Positions 35,017-44,849 of a stretch of 64,000 nucleotides of DNA are shown here, in pieces. The DNA is from Bacteroidota bacterium (lineage in GTDB: Bacteria; Bacteroidota; Bacteroidia; Flavobacteriales_D; Crocinitomicaceae), in NCBI GenBank assembly GCA_024280295.1, contig JAJRQK010000039.1, positions 1 through 64,000 of the forward strand, written 5' to 3'. Made by a program: the position numbers and the translations under genes. Numbering within the stretch: the first letter of the stretch is position 1; every line of letters starts with the position of its first letter. The notes beneath the pieces are model-generated. The model saw nothing but the letters and a program-made list of their open reading frames with translations. It did no database searches and had not been told where the DNA came from.

Positions 35017-36225
35017 ATGAGAACTGATCAATACGTCCATCCAGATTACTATAATATGGATGATTTGCTTTCAGAAGAGCACAAACTTGTGAGAGATGCT
35101 GCTAGAGCATGGGTGAAAAAAGAAGTGTCGCCAATTATCGATGAGAATTTCGAAAATTGCACGTTTCCTAATCATTTGTTAGCTGGACTTGGAGAGATTG
35201 GTGCATTTGGACCTTACATCCCTGAGCAATACGGTGGACCAGGATTAGATCAAATTTCTTATGGTTTAATTATGCAAGAATTGGAGCGATGTGATTCAGG
35301 CTTAAGGTCAACTGCTTCCGTGCAGAGTTCTCTAGTCATGTATCCAATTTGGAAGTATGGAAGTGAAGAGCAACGCCTAAAATATCTACCAAAATTGGGG
35401 ACAGGTGAGATGATGGGTTGTTTCGGTTTAACTGAACCTGATCATGGGTCGAATCCTTCTGGGATGACAACCAATTTCAAGGATGATGGAGATCATGTTA
35501 TTTTGAATGGGGCTAAAATGTGGATTTCTAATGCGCCGTTTGCTGACATTGCTGTTGTTTGGGCAAAGGATGAGAGTGGACGAATTTACGGGTTAGTTGT
35601 TGAGCGTGGAATGGAAGGATTTACAACTCCTGAAATGCACGGAAAATTATCATTAAGAGCATCAATTACAGGAGAGTTAATATTTGATAATGTCCGTGTT
35701 CCAAAAGCAAATATATTACCAGGACGTTCTGGTTTGGGAGCTCCTTTAAGTTGCCTTGATTCTGCGCGATTTGGAATTGCATGGGGTGCACTTGGTGCTG
35801 CTATGGACTGTTACGATCAGGCGTTGCGCTACTCGAAAGAGCGAACACAGTTTAATGTTCCAATTGGTGCTTTTCAATTGACACAAAAGAAATTGGCCGA
35901 AATGATTACAGAGATCACAAAAGCACAATTATTGACATTACGTCTAGGGCAGCTTAGAAATGAAGGTAAGGCTACATCCGCTCAAATTTCAATGGCAAAA
36001 CGTAACAATGTAGAGATTGCTCTAAATATTGCTAGAGAGGCACGTCAAATCCATGGGGCGATGGGTATAACAAGTGAATATTCAATCATGCGTCACATGG
36101 CGAACTTGGAATCTGTATTGACTTATGAAGGAACACATGATATTCATCTATTAATTACTGGAATGGATGTCACTGGGATTCCTGCTTTTGATAGAAATGC
36201 TCCAGACTTATCGAAGATGAAGTAA
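35017..36225 (+). CDS. Acyl-CoA dehydrogenase, glutaryl-CoA dehydrogenase type
   Basis: This FAD flavoenzyme oxidises an acyl-CoA. The 402 residues closely follow glutaryl-CoA dehydrogenases: LRSTASVQSSLVMYPIWKYGSEEQ, MMGCFGLTEPDHGSNPSGM (FAD/substrate loop), GLRAS-like GKLSLRASITGEL, and ARQIHGAMGITSEYSIMRH. The catalytic glutamate is in VLTYEGTHDIH near the end. Glutaryl-CoA dehydrogenase acts in lysine and tryptophan degradation. The RidA gene near 13.5 kb may belong to tryptophan breakdown, but this link is only suggestive. It is expressed alone, between its own promoter and terminator. Confidence 0.92.
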   Translation: MRTDQYVHPDYYNMDDLLSEEHKLVRDAARAWVKKEVSPIIDENFENCTFPNHLLAGLGEIGAFGPYIPEQYGGPGLDQISYGLIMQELERCDSGLRSTASVQSSLVMYPIWKYGSEEQRLKYLPKLGTGEMMGCFGLTEPDHGSNPSGMTTNFKDDGDHVILNGAKMWISNAPFADIAVVWAKDESGRIYGLVVERGMEGFTTPEMHGKLSLRASITGELIFDNVRVPKANILPGRSGLGAPLSCLDSARFGIAWGALGAAMDCYDQALRYSKERTQFNVPIGAFQLTQKKLAEMITEITKAQLLTLRLGQLRNEGKATSAQISMAKRNNVEIALNIAREARQIHGAMGITSEYSIMRHMANLESVLTYEGTHDIHLLITGMDVTGIPAFDRNAPDLSKMK

Positions 36226-36289
36226 CTTCAACAATAAGAGTGTTAACCTGAGTTCGAGTATAAAATTTTGTCAAATCGCTGATAAGAGT

Positions 36290-36323
36290 AAAGCCCCTTT
36301 TTCATTTGGATTTTGGGCTTTTT
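36290..36323 (+). terminator. Rho-independent terminator
   Basis: AAAGCCC and GGGCTTTTT form the stem base around an AT-rich loop. It lies 65 bases after the acyl-CoA dehydrogenase gene. Confidence 0.65.
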
Positions 36324-36374
36324 AAGTTCTAATTAACTACTATGGAATAAATTTAATTAACTTCTTAGGTTCAA

Positions 36375-36899
36375 ATGAGCAAGCCATCAAAAACAGCTAA
36401 TGCAATTGGAACTCTTGGAATTGTATTTTTTTCTCTTGGAGCAATTGCAGGGCCACTCTTAACTTCATTGATTACAATTCATCTGGATAATTGGCTATTC
36501 TGGGTGAATTTTAGAGTGATCTTTGTTGTCGGATCGGGTCTTTGGTTTGGTATTGGAATAGGATTTCTTGTTAAATACAACCCTCTATTACTTAGTTTTT
36601 TTGGTTGTGCCTTAGGAGTCTTGCTAAGTATTAATCCAGTTTTGGATTTGATAAATGGACCGGTTTTAGGTCAAACACTTGATTTTTCTACCGCCCAACT
36701 TAGAGGATTGAATAATACAGGATCTGGAACAAGAATTGAAGGTGAACTCTCATTTATTGACTCAGAGGGTGAATTGAGGTCAATATCTCCAATGGGGCTT
36801 CAGGCAAATAACATGGAAGAAATGTTAAACATTTGCCCTTCTGGTGAAATCATTGTTCTTATTCATCTTGATATTCTGCTTAAAACGTCATGCAAGTAA
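36375..36899 (+). CDS. Membrane protein of unknown function
   Basis: The protein has 174 residues with three predicted membrane helices in the first 95 (IGTLGIVFFSLGAIAGPLLTSL, VIFVVGSGLWFGIGIGFLV, LLLSFFGCALGVLLSI). A soluble domain of about 75 residues follows (LDFSTAQLRGLNNTGSGTRIEGELSFIDSEGELRSISPMG), which looks like a small beta domain. I recognise no family. It is a single gene between the preceding terminator and the small gene at 37027. Confidence 0.65.
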   Translation: MSKPSKTANAIGTLGIVFFSLGAIAGPLLTSLITIHLDNWLFWVNFRVIFVVGSGLWFGIGIGFLVKYNPLLLSFFGCALGVLLSINPVLDLINGPVLGQTLDFSTAQLRGLNNTGSGTRIEGELSFIDSEGELRSISPMGLQANNMEEMLNICPSGEIIVLIHLDILLKTSCK

Positions 36900-37000
36900 A
36901 TTCGAAAACTTATCTCATCGCCTGCCAATTTGTTAACATTTCGCCATTATAAATAATAATTTCATAACATCACGGAAACATTAGACAGTTAATTGATTCA

Positions 37001-37008
37001 TAGCTTTG
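37001..37008 (+). promoter_or_regulatory. Candidate -7 promoter box of the small TPR-like gene
   Basis: TAGCTTTG fits TAnnTTTG and lies 18 bases before the ATG at 37027. It supports the reality of that short gene. Confidence 0.45.
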
Positions 37009-37026
37009 TTGTAGAAACAAAAAGAG

Positions 37027-37218
37027 ATGAAAAAATCAATTCTCAGTAATCTGGTCAGCGAAATCAATAATTACATTGATCGAGGAAATGATGCAATCAA
37101 ATGCGGGAAAGAAGATGAATCCGTGGTATGGTACCGAAAAGGTTTATCACTCGCAATTCAAGTTAAAGACAAATCAAAAGAAAAAGAGATTTCTAGCTTG
37201 ATAATCGCATTATTTTAG
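37027..37218 (+). CDS. Small helical (TPR-like) protein
   Basis: The 63-residue protein has two or three helices: NLVSEINNYIDRGNDAIKCGKEDESVVWYRKGLSLAIQVKD resembles one tetratricopeptide unit (A/G at small positions, W-Y in the second helix). It has no signal peptide. A promoter-like box precedes it, and its stop overlaps by four bases the end of the convergent EnvC-like gene. Function is unknown. Moderate confidence because of its length. Confidence 0.55.
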   Translation: MKKSILSNLVSEINNYIDRGNDAIKCGKEDESVVWYRKGLSLAIQVKDKSKEKEISSLIIALF

Positions 37219-38504
37219 TGTGCTACCCATAATGTCGGGTTCAGACAAACAACTGAATTTCCCGAAACCTTATGTACTTCAAAGTGTACAACGGACATCG
37301 TTTCTCCATTTTTCGATAAAAGTGAACCAATAATCTTCTTGGTGGTCACCTTTGATCCTGCTTTAACATACGTATCCTGCAAGTTACTGTAAACTGTTCG
37401 GTAATTTCCGTGCTTGATGATAATCACCTTGCCAGCGCCTGGGATATTCAAAACACTTGTCACCTCACCCTCAAAAACACAGCGCACCTGAGCATTTTTA
37501 GGAGCACTGATGTCAATCCCACGATTATTCGTGTACACATTTTTCAAAGTAGGATGTGGATTCTTCCCAAATTTCTCTGTGATGTTTCCCTTATCAACTG
37601 GCCATGGTAATTTCCCTCGATTTCCTTCAAAATTTTTACCAACCAGTGCAACTTCCTTCGTTTCAGCGATTGTAATGGATGGTTTTGTTGTAGTAATAGG
37701 CTTCCCAGCTGCTTCTGCTTTATCTCGCGCCGCTTTCTCTGCTGCTAAAGCTTTCATTCTTTTTGCTTCCGCTGCCGCAACTTCTTCGCGAATTGCAGCA
37801 CTAATTTTATCACGAAGGATTTGCTTTTGACGTTCCTCCTTCTTCAATTTAGCAAGAATTTTTTGTTCTTCGAGCTTGAATTTTTGATAAACCTTTTCCT
37901 TCTTTTTCTTATCTTTTGCTATTAAGACACGTTCTCGTTTCTTCTCGTCAATAACCTCTAATTTGTATTTTCTCTCTTTATCAATGGTTGTAATTTCCTC
38001 TTTAATTAGATTTTGATTCTGAATGATTACTAAAAATTGCTTTAGTTGATGATCAGATAATCGTTGAATATATTTGTTTCGTTTCCGTGCTTCATTGTAG
38101 CTGTCAGAGGTGAAAATATACATCATCTTGCCGTACTTGTTTCGATGCTTATATGCGTACACTAAAAGCTTTTTATATTGCTCTTTCAACAACTCTACTT
38201 TATCCGTTAGCTCAATAATTTGCTCCTCTTTGAGCTGAACAGTCATTTCTGCACCTCGAATTTGATCGTCATAATTACTTAACAGTCGCTCCCGATAAGC
38301 GATCTGATTTTCAATTACACGCAACTCGTTTAAAGATGCATTTGTATTCGTTTTGGACTTCGCGAGTAGAGATTTAGTATTCGCGATTTTATCCTCCAAG
38401 CGAGATTGTTCTTTTTTTAATTTATCACTCGTATTTTGAGCCATTCCAACAAGAACTGCCGAAATTGCTACGAGAAATAAGACACTTTTAGTTACACGCA
38501 CCAT
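37215..38504 (-). CDS. EnvC-like murein hydrolase activator (M23 family)
   Basis: The 429-residue periplasmic protein has a signal peptide (ending VGMAQ). Two long coiled-coil segments follow (residues of about 23-115 and 150-270, very rich in Lys/Glu). A C-terminal LytM/M23 domain occupies about 300-425 (NNRGIDISAPKNAQVRCVFEGEV, IIIKHGNYRTVYSNL). The HxxxD motif of active M23 enzymes is altered (NRGIDIS), while HFEVHK remains. This fits EnvC-type activators, which lack peptidase activity and switch on amidases at the septum. It is the last gene of the long leftward operon and overlaps the upstream lipoprotein gene by 17 bases. Confidence 0.88.
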   Translation of the reverse strand: MVRVTKSVLFLVAISAVLVGMAQNTSDKLKKEQSRLEDKIANTKSLLAKSKTNTNASLNELRVIENQIAYRERLLSNYDDQIRGAEMTVQLKEEQIIELTDKVELLKEQYKKLLVYAYKHRNKYGKMMYIFTSDSYNEARKRNKYIQRLSDHQLKQFLVIIQNQNLIKEEITTIDKERKYKLEVIDEKKRERVLIAKDKKKKEKVYQKFKLEEQKILAKLKKEERQKQILRDKISAAIREEVAAAEAKRMKALAAEKAARDKAEAAGKPITTTKPSITIAETKEVALVGKNFEGNRGKLPWPVDKGNITEKFGKNPHPTLKNVYTNNRGIDISAPKNAQVRCVFEGEVTSVLNIPGAGKVIIIKHGNYRTVYSNLQDTYVKAGSKVTTKKIIGSLLSKNGETMSVVHFEVHKVSGNSVVCLNPTLWVAH

Positions 38505-39291
38505 AACTTTCTGGTATTACAAAGTATAATTCCTCCGATTGATTAATTCGAACTTTTTTGTACTCCAATTCAATAATGAGCTCCTGTTTAGGAGTCATCA
38601 CTGCCACTTTGACGATATGAGGAACCAAAAACCCATCGACTAATTGGCGAGATTTGTAATTAATCATAACAGAAGTAGAATCTGCTGGGCTAACAATTCG
38701 CATTGCATCAAGATTACGTAAATCACTCGCGATTTTATAATAAACAACCACTTCTCTCTCAGAATTGATATTTACGTGTTCAACATCCTTCTTCTTGTGT
38801 GATGACAACCAATAATTATACGGATCTTTCACACGATAGTACTCTGCATTTCTATCAAACTTGACTGGCATTCCCATCATGATATTCTCAATATCTCGAT
38901 AAGAGAAGTTAACTCCAAAGGTTTCCTTAAAATAACGTTGACTCTGAAGAATGTAACATTTGTCTCGTTTGTTCGCCATTTTCAATGAATCTGGAGTAAT
39001 TACAGCACTCATCACTGGAATAACTGAATATTTTACAGACACCATCAAAGCACTATCTCGAACTAATCTCAAAGATGTCTTAAATGAAATTTTGCGTGAA
39101 GTATCTTGGTAATCCGTAGAAATTTTAGAATAAAAGGATGAGAACTCTTGAGAGGATAAACTATCAAGGACATCTGCCAAGGCATCATCTTTTACTCGTG
39201 GGAGTTTATCACCATCACCAGCGCGATTTACACAAGCCGAAACCACAGAGAGAAGCACAATTAAAGTTAGAAAAAATTTACTCTGGCGCAT
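38488..39291 (-). CDS. DUF4292 lipoprotein
   Basis: The 267-residue lipoprotein has the lipobox SVVSAC with Cys about 20. The beta-rich body (TYQ-like repeats such as SLRLVRDSALMVSVKYSVIPVMSAVITPDSL and YDKLIN-like strands) matches DUF4292, whose fold is related to the LolA/LolB lipoprotein carriers. It sits between a TPR lipoprotein and the EnvC-like gene, the standard order in Bacteroidota, and overlaps both. A role in outer-membrane lipoprotein or LPS assembly is an inference from fold and context. Confidence 0.85.
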   Translation of the reverse strand: MRQSKFFLTLIVLLSVVSACVNRAGDGDKLPRVKDDALADVLDSLSSQEFSSFYSKISTDYQDTSRKISFKTSLRLVRDSALMVSVKYSVIPVMSAVITPDSLKMANKRDKCYILQSQRYFKETFGVNFSYRDIENIMMGMPVKFDRNAEYYRVKDPYNYWLSSHKKKDVEHVNINSEREVVVYYKIASDLRNLDAMRIVSPADSTSVMINYKSRQLVDGFLVPHIVKVAVMTPKQELIIELEYKKVRINQSEELYFVIPESYGACN

Positions 39292-40987
39292 AATACTTCT
39301 TGTCTTTAAGTTTTTTCTCTAAAAGGTCATTCGATTTAATTGTCTTGGTCTTATTCCAAAACTCTAATGCTTTGTCGAGGTTGCCAATTTTGAAGAATGC
39401 ATCGCCAAGATGTTCTATTATTTTCGGATCACCACTATCCGACTTGAAAGCTTCATCAAATTTGATTTGGGATTCTCGATACTGTCCTCTCTGGAAGAAA
39501 ATGAATCCGTATGTATCAAGAAATTGTGCTTGTCCAGGTGCATCATTTAAGGCTTGTTTTATTAATGACTCAGCAAGATCAAGGTCAACCTTGTTTATTG
39601 CCAAACGATAGGCGTAATTATTCTTCAAAAGAAGACTTCTTGAGTCGATTTCGAGTGCTTTTTTATAGAATTTTTGTCCTTCAGTGAAATCCTTAATTCC
39701 GAAATACGCATCTCCCAATTGACCGCAAAATTCAGCTTCCATAGGAATGTCATTAATGATTAATTCATAACCTACAGAAAGAACATCAATCGCTTCATTG
39801 TGACGATGTGTTTGATTTGCCGCAACGCCATTCAGAAGATACACTGTGGTGATTGTTGGGAATAATTCGAGGCACGCCTTACTATCAACGTAGAGGTCTT
39901 CATTATCGCCAGCTTGATATTCCATAATCAATACTTGTTTCCAAATAGGGTACTGATTCTCGTCGTATTTCAATGCCATTTTATAGGCCACCAGTGCTTC
40001 TTTTTCTTTATTTGCACCTAAGAGAAAATCAGCATTTATTGAATGTGCCTTGGCTTCCGTTGGATACTGCTCTACCATGATCTCCAACAATTCGTAGATC
40101 TCATCATCAATCACAGAACTAGATTCGTTGATATTGATTAGAATTCGCATTTTGTTATCGACAGTGACATCTGGTGCAAGGAATGCCTTTTTCAACGCAT
40201 CATAAGATTCTGCTTTCTTTCCTTCTTGTCGGTAAATGTCTGCTAAAGCGAGGTGCGCTCTACCGTTCATTGGGTCAGCTTCAACGAGGGCTTCAAGCAT
40301 TACAATAGCTTTTTCATTTTCTCCTGTATCGAAATAATGATCTACCAATGTGGCAATTAACTGAGCATCTTTTGGATAGTTTTCTCTTGCCAATTCAATT
40401 TCTTTCAATGCCAACTCTTCCTTTTTCACGCTCATGTAGAGTTCATATTTCTGAATCGATAGTTGAGGGTTTATTCCAACTTGATCTTCAGTTTTGTTCA
40501 ATGCATCAATAGCACGTGGGACTTCTCCTGATTTCACGAGTGCTTCTGCATAACCATATTGCCATTCTACATTACTTGGTTCATTTTCCGTTAGTTCTTT
40601 GAATTGCTCAACTGCTTTTGGAAAGTCTTGCTGCTTAAAGTACATATACGCTAGTTCTTGCGTGTACCAAATATTGTTAGGGTCTAGTTCAGCTGCTTTA
40701 AGTATATAATCTGATGCCGCCAATTCATTGTCGCGTTGTAATTCAAGTTCAGACAATGCAAAATAGACTGCATCATCATCTTGACGGATAAGAAGACATT
40801 GCTTAAATGCATTAATTGCCTCTTCTACTCTACCCTTCGCTTTCAATCGAACGCCTTTGTGAAAACTCTCGATATACGGGTAGTCTTTCGAGCTAACTGG
40901 ATTTGTATTCGTGCTGATTTCCTTTGTTCCACCACATGAAGCGATAAAAACCAGCATGAACAAGCTATATAATATGTTTTTATTCAT
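39278..40987 (-). CDS. TPR-repeat lipoprotein
   Basis: The protein has about 569 residues. The ATG at 40987 gives a lipoprotein signal, MNKNILYSLFMLVFIASCGG (Cys18), and overlaps the upstream stop by eight bases; the frame is open back to 41008. The rest is at least twelve tetratricopeptide repeats (AINAFKQCLLIRQDDDAVYFALSELE, AVEQFKELTENEPSNVEWQYGYAEAL, NNYAYRLAINKVDLDLAESLIKQAL). Such scaffolds bind protein partners at the outer membrane. Its neighbours, a sugar-nucleotide enzyme, DUF4292 and EnvC, point to envelope assembly. Confidence 0.88.
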   Translation of the reverse strand: MNKNILYSLFMLVFIASCGGTKEISTNTNPVSSKDYPYIESFHKGVRLKAKGRVEEAINAFKQCLLIRQDDDAVYFALSELELQRDNELAASDYILKAAELDPNNIWYTQELAYMYFKQQDFPKAVEQFKELTENEPSNVEWQYGYAEALVKSGEVPRAIDALNKTEDQVGINPQLSIQKYELYMSVKKEELALKEIELARENYPKDAQLIATLVDHYFDTGENEKAIVMLEALVEADPMNGRAHLALADIYRQEGKKAESYDALKKAFLAPDVTVDNKMRILININESSSVIDDEIYELLEIMVEQYPTEAKAHSINADFLLGANKEKEALVAYKMALKYDENQYPIWKQVLIMEYQAGDNEDLYVDSKACLELFPTITTVYLLNGVAANQTHRHNEAIDVLSVGYELIINDIPMEAEFCGQLGDAYFGIKDFTEGQKFYKKALEIDSRSLLLKNNYAYRLAINKVDLDLAESLIKQALNDAPGQAQFLDTYGFIFFQRGQYRESQIKFDEAFKSDSGDPKIIEHLGDAFFKIGNLDKALEFWNKTKTIKSNDLLEKKLKDKKYYAPE

Positions 40988-41999
40988 CAATTGTTGTATA
41001 ATCTCCAAGACTCAAATCTCGCGCCAAACCATTGTAGTTCACTTTTGATCCGATCATTGAATCCTTAATGGAAGCGTTTGAAATCTTCGTTTCATGTTGA
41101 ATAATTGAATTTTCAATGCGGCTATTGGTTATTTCTGTTCCATTACCAATACTTGCATAAGGGCCAACAACCGAGTTCATTAATATCACATTCTCACCTA
41201 TGAAACAAGGAGGAATTACAACCGAACTAGTTGCAAGCAATGAACTATGCACGTGATTATTTCCTTTTTCGAATTCATTTTGAAGCACTTGCGCATTCGT
41301 TTGGACTGTCACTTTTTTGTTTCCACAATCCATCCATTGCTCTACCTGTCCTGTTTTGAAAATTTTACCTTTCGACATCATCCTAAGAATTCCGTCATTG
41401 ATTTGGTATTCACCACCATGGATGATATTGTTATCAAGAACATATTGAAGTTCTTCTCTCAGATCTTCGACATTCTTGAAATAGTAGATTCCTATCACAG
41501 CAAGATCACTCACAAATTCCGAAGGTTTCTCTACCAATTCAGCAATTGAATTATTCTCATCGAGTTTTACAACACCATAAGCTTCTGGTTGATCAACTTG
41601 TTTGACCCAAATAACTGCATCGGCAGCTGGATTCAAATCGAAATCAGCTTGAATTAATGTATCCGCATAAGCAATAACAGCAGGACCATTTAACGAATCT
41701 TTCGCACACATAATTGCATGTCCTGTACCAAGTGGGTTTAATTGGCGGTAAATCGATGCTTTCGCACCTAAACCTTCTGCGAGTTCTGTAAGACTAGAAA
41801 CTACATCGTCACCAAAGAAAGCGGGATCGCCTAGAATAAAAGCAATTTCATCAATCTTTACACCAACAACCTCTGCAATATCCTTCACTAATCGATGAAC
41901 GATTGGCTGACCAGCAACAGGCACAAGTGGCTTTGGAACTGTTAGCGTGTGAGGACGTAATCTACTTCCCCTTCCTGCCATTGGTACAATTATCTTCAT
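40980..41999 (-). CDS. Sugar-phosphate nucleotidyltransferase with left-handed beta-helix
   Basis: The 339-residue enzyme makes an NDP-sugar. The nucleotide-binding start is MKIIVPMAGRGSRLRPHTLTVPKPLVPVAGQPI, with the GxGSRLRP and PKP motifs of GlmU/RmlA-type enzymes. Acceptor-side motifs are GTGHAIMCAKD and IAYADTLIQADFD. The C-terminal part has hexapeptide-like repeats (CFIGENVILMNSVVGPYASIGNGTEI). Which sugar is used cannot be told. It lies between dut and the TPR gene, and the flippase in the same operon suggests polysaccharide synthesis. Confidence 0.9.
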   Translation of the reverse strand: MKIIVPMAGRGSRLRPHTLTVPKPLVPVAGQPIVHRLVKDIAEVVGVKIDEIAFILGDPAFFGDDVVSSLTELAEGLGAKASIYRQLNPLGTGHAIMCAKDSLNGPAVIAYADTLIQADFDLNPAADAVIWVKQVDQPEAYGVVKLDENNSIAELVEKPSEFVSDLAVIGIYYFKNVEDLREELQYVLDNNIIHGGEYQINDGILRMMSKGKIFKTGQVEQWMDCGNKKVTVQTNAQVLQNEFEKGNNHVHSSLLATSSVVIPPCFIGENVILMNSVVGPYASIGNGTEITNSRIENSIIQHETKISNASIKDSMIGSKVNYNGLARDLSLGDYTTIDE

Positions 42000-42013
42000 G
42001 CGGTTATCAAGTT

Positions 42014-42448
42014 TTACTTTACTCCAGTGCTTCCGAATCCATCAGCACCCCGATCTGTTTCTGTTAATGATTCTGTTTCTTCCCATTGGGCTTGTTGCAC
42101 TTCAGCAAACACCAATTGAGCGATACGTTCTCCATCTTCGATGACAAAAATATCATTCGACAGGTTAACAAGGATCACTCCAACTTCACCGCGATAATCT
42201 GCATCAATTGTACCAGGTGAATTTAAGACGGTAATTCCCTTTTTCAATGCCAATCCACTTCTTGGTCGAACTTGACATTCATATCCTTTAGGAATTTCAA
42301 GAAATAACCCTGTTTTAACTAGCACCCTTTCCATCGGATTTAGCTCAGTGGACTCTATGAGATTCGCTCGCACATCCAATCCTGCTGAAGCTGCTGTTTC
42401 GTAGGCTGGTAATGGATGCTTAGACTGATTAATTACTTTGACTTTCAT
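42014..42448 (-). CDS. dut: dUTP diphosphatase
   Basis: The enzyme hydrolyses dUTP to dUMP and pyrophosphate, keeping uracil out of DNA and feeding dTMP synthesis. The trimeric-type protein has 144 residues from ATG 42448 ([16 protein letters not shown]); the frame is open to 42469. All five motifs are visible: [27 protein letters not shown] (catalytic Asp), GERIAQLVF and [11 protein letters not shown] at the C-terminus. It lies in the leftward operon with no obvious functional link to the neighbours. Confidence 0.96.
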   Translation of the reverse strand: MKVKVINQSKHPLPAYETAASAGLDVRANLIESTELNPMERVLVKTGLFLEIPKGYECQVRPRSGLALKKGITVLNSPGTIDADYRGEVGVILVNLSNDIFVIEDGERIAQLVFAEVQQAQWEETESLTETDRGADGFGSTGVK

Positions 42449-42586
42449 TCGGCTTTTTTCAACTACCAAATGTACAAAAAAGGCTTAGTTGAGAAACGAA
42501 GAATCGATCGTTTTAAGAGAAGTTACCAACGTTAGCGCGTGGACATCGTAAGAATCTCTGGAGTAAACGGAATCAGTCCAAACAAA

Positions 42587-44068
42587 TTACGTTTCTGCGA
42601 TTGTTTCTGGTGTAGGCTTGGATGACATTGGTCCTTTTTCGATGAACCAAACAACAAATACGTAGAAGAGAATGAAACCGTTATGGATAAAGAATTTGGG
42701 CCAAGAAAATTTGTTTGGATCGAGATTCATTATTTGTGTGATAAAAAATAGGATAATTGCCAACCCAAAATAGAGTGCAAATTTTCGCAGATTGTAGTTA
42801 ATTGGGTAATACTTCTGCCCCAAGAGATAAGAAACAATCATTTGAACTGCATATACAACTAGAGTCGCCCAAGCACTTGCCCAGTATCCATATAGTGGGA
42901 TGAAAATAATGTTGACTAATACTGTGATTAGTGCTCCTCCAATAGCAAGATATGCACCAAATTTTGTTTGCCCACTTAGTTTATACCAAATTGATTGGTT
43001 ATAGTAGATTCCCAAAAAGACATTCGCCACCAAAAGTATGGGAACAACTCCTAGTCCTGCCCAATAATCTTCATTTCTAATGAACTCTTTGAAGATATCA
43101 ATGTTAAGTGCAACTCCCAAAAAGACAATACAAACAACCGCGACGAAATAATTCATTATTCGCACATACAACTTATTTCTATCTTTATTTTTTGATTGGG
43201 AAAAGAAAAAAGGTTCAGCAGCATATCGATATGCTTGAAGAAAAATCGTAACAATCATAGCCAATTTGTAACAAGCACTATAAATTCCGACTTCCTGTAG
43301 AGCTTCACGTGTTGTCATTCCCGTGCCAACAAGAATAGGTTTCATCATTACTCTATCCAAAGTTTCGTTAATAATACCAGCAAACCCAGCAACTACAAGA
43401 GGAAACGAATATTTAATCATGGCCTTAGCCAATAACTTATCAAACTTAAACTTTAGCTGGATAAAGTCTTTATAAGTTCCTATTATTTTAATGGAAGATG
43501 CTAGAAGGTTCGCAATCAGAATAAAAAGTACACCTTCCATAGGTTCTTCTGGATTGAAGAAAACGAGTAGAAATATGAGGTTTAGTCCAATATTAACTGC
43601 AATTGCACTAAAGTGAATTATTGAAAACCGTTTTGCCCTATTTTCGGCGCGAAGTTTTGCCATTGGCAGTGCAGCTGTTGCATCTACCACCACAACAAGC
43701 CCAAGTATAATAATGAATTCGTTGTGATCCCCGTACATCATTGCTTCCGCAATTGATTGATTGAATAGGAGTAGAATAAGGAAGAAAAACACATTCACGC
43801 CGATTACGGTCAAAAAGCCGTTCCGGAAAACGGCTTCTTTATCTTCACGCTCATTGAAGTACTTGAAGAATGCTGTTTCCATTCCAAAAGTTAAGAGCAC
43901 AATCAAAAATGCAACCCAAGCATATAATTCAGAAACCACACCATAATCGGCAGTGTCAACAAAGACAGCAGTGTAAAGTGGGACTAGGAAATAATTGAGC
44001 ATTCGTCCGACAATTGTCGGTAGCCCATAAATGGCTGTCTGTCCTACTAAATTTCTAATTGAACTCAC
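42587..44068 (-). CDS. Polysaccharide flippase-like membrane protein
   Basis: This 493-residue protein of the MOP exporter superfamily (Wzx/Polysacc_synt type) has about 14 transmembrane helices (IYGLPTIVGRMLNYFLVPLYTAV at the start, FLIVLLTFGMETAFFKYF, LFLVFFNPEEPMEGVLFILI). It would move lipid-linked glycans across the inner membrane. The sugar nucleotidyltransferase downstream supports this. The start codon directly follows the stop of the enoyl-CoA hydratase gene. The exact substrate is unknown. Confidence 0.9.
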   Translation of the reverse strand: MSSIRNLVGQTAIYGLPTIVGRMLNYFLVPLYTAVFVDTADYGVVSELYAWVAFLIVLLTFGMETAFFKYFNEREDKEAVFRNGFLTVIGVNVFFFLILLLFNQSIAEAMMYGDHNEFIIILGLVVVVDATAALPMAKLRAENRAKRFSIIHFSAIAVNIGLNLIFLLVFFNPEEPMEGVLFILIANLLASSIKIIGTYKDFIQLKFKFDKLLAKAMIKYSFPLVVAGFAGIINETLDRVMMKPILVGTGMTTREALQEVGIYSACYKLAMIVTIFLQAYRYAAEPFFFSQSKNKDRNKLYVRIMNYFVAVVCIVFLGVALNIDIFKEFIRNEDYWAGLGVVPILLVANVFLGIYYNQSIWYKLSGQTKFGAYLAIGGALITVLVNIIFIPLYGYWASAWATLVVYAVQMIVSYLLGQKYYPINYNLRKFALYFGLAIILFFITQIMNLDPNKFSWPKFFIHNGFILFYVFVVWFIEKGPMSSKPTPETIAET

Positions 44069-44845
44069 TTAGTTTCTAAAATTGGCTTTACGTTTTTCTA
44101 AGAATGCTGTTGTTCCTTCTTTGAAGTCGGCTGTTCCAAAACACTTTCCGAACTCTTCAATTTCTACATGATATCCATTTATACCATCAGTAAATCCAGC
44201 ATTTACTGCGCGAATTGCAGAAGTAATAGCTTTACCTGAATTGTTCAGAATTTTCGAAGCAATTTCATTTGCTTTAGCAAGAAGATCTTCTAACTCAACA
44301 ACGTGATTGACCAATCCCCATTTGAGTGCATCATCCGATTTAATCATGCCAGCAGTAAAAACCATTTCATTTGCTTTTCCACGACCGACTAATTGCGCCA
44401 ATCGTTGTGTCCCTCCATATCCTGGAATAACACCTAAGCTCACTTCTGGTAATCCCATTCGGGCATTTGAAGAAGCAATTCTGATATGGGAACACATCGC
44501 AAGTTCCAATCCACCTCCAAGGGCAAAACCATTTACAGCGGCGATGACTGGTGTTGCTAAATTTTCCAAAAACGTAAACAATATCTCTTGTCCATTACTT
44601 GCCAATTTACCACCTTCTGCAATAGAGAAGTCAACGAACTCTTTGATGTCTGCTCCAGCAACAAATGCTTTCTCACCAGAACCAGTTAAGATGATTACGC
44701 CAACCCCAGTATCTTCATCTGCAGATTTAAGCGCCTGATGCAATTCTTCTATTGTTTCTTTATTGAGCGCATTCAATTGTTTCGGACGGTTGATAGTTAT
44801 CGTCACTATTTTATTTTCTGTTGTTACGAGCAGGTTATTGTACAT
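44069..44845 (-). CDS. Enoyl-CoA hydratase/isomerase family protein
   Basis: The 258-residue crotonase-fold enzyme probably hydrates 2-enoyl-CoA. The oxyanion-hole segments are AFVAGADIKEF and NGFALGGGLELAMCSHIRIAS. The catalytic glutamates lie in GGGLELAMC and RMGLPEVSLGVIPGYGGTQRL, in their usual places for hydratase activity. The length is standard. It starts four bases after hemJ and is followed immediately by the flippase gene, so it is translated within the same operon. The physiological substrate is unclear. Confidence 0.93.
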   Translation of the reverse strand: MYNNLLVTTENKIVTITINRPKQLNALNKETIEELHQALKSADEDTGVGVIILTGSGEKAFVAGADIKEFVDFSIAEGGKLASNGQEILFTFLENLATPVIAAVNGFALGGGLELAMCSHIRIASSNARMGLPEVSLGVIPGYGGTQRLAQLVGRGKANEMVFTAGMIKSDDALKWGLVNHVVELEDLLAKANEIASKILNNSGKAITSAIRAVNAGFTDGINGYHVEIEEFGKCFGTADFKEGTTAFLEKRKANFRN

Positions 44846-44849
44846 ATCG

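Noticed and set aside
37319-37700. Active M23 endopeptidase function of the EnvC-like protein
   Set aside because: The HxxxD metal motif is altered to NRGID, so an activator role fits better than catalysis.
44307-44738. 143-residue rightward frame opposite the enoyl-CoA hydratase gene
   Set aside because: It is antisense to conserved crotonase motifs and is a shadow frame.
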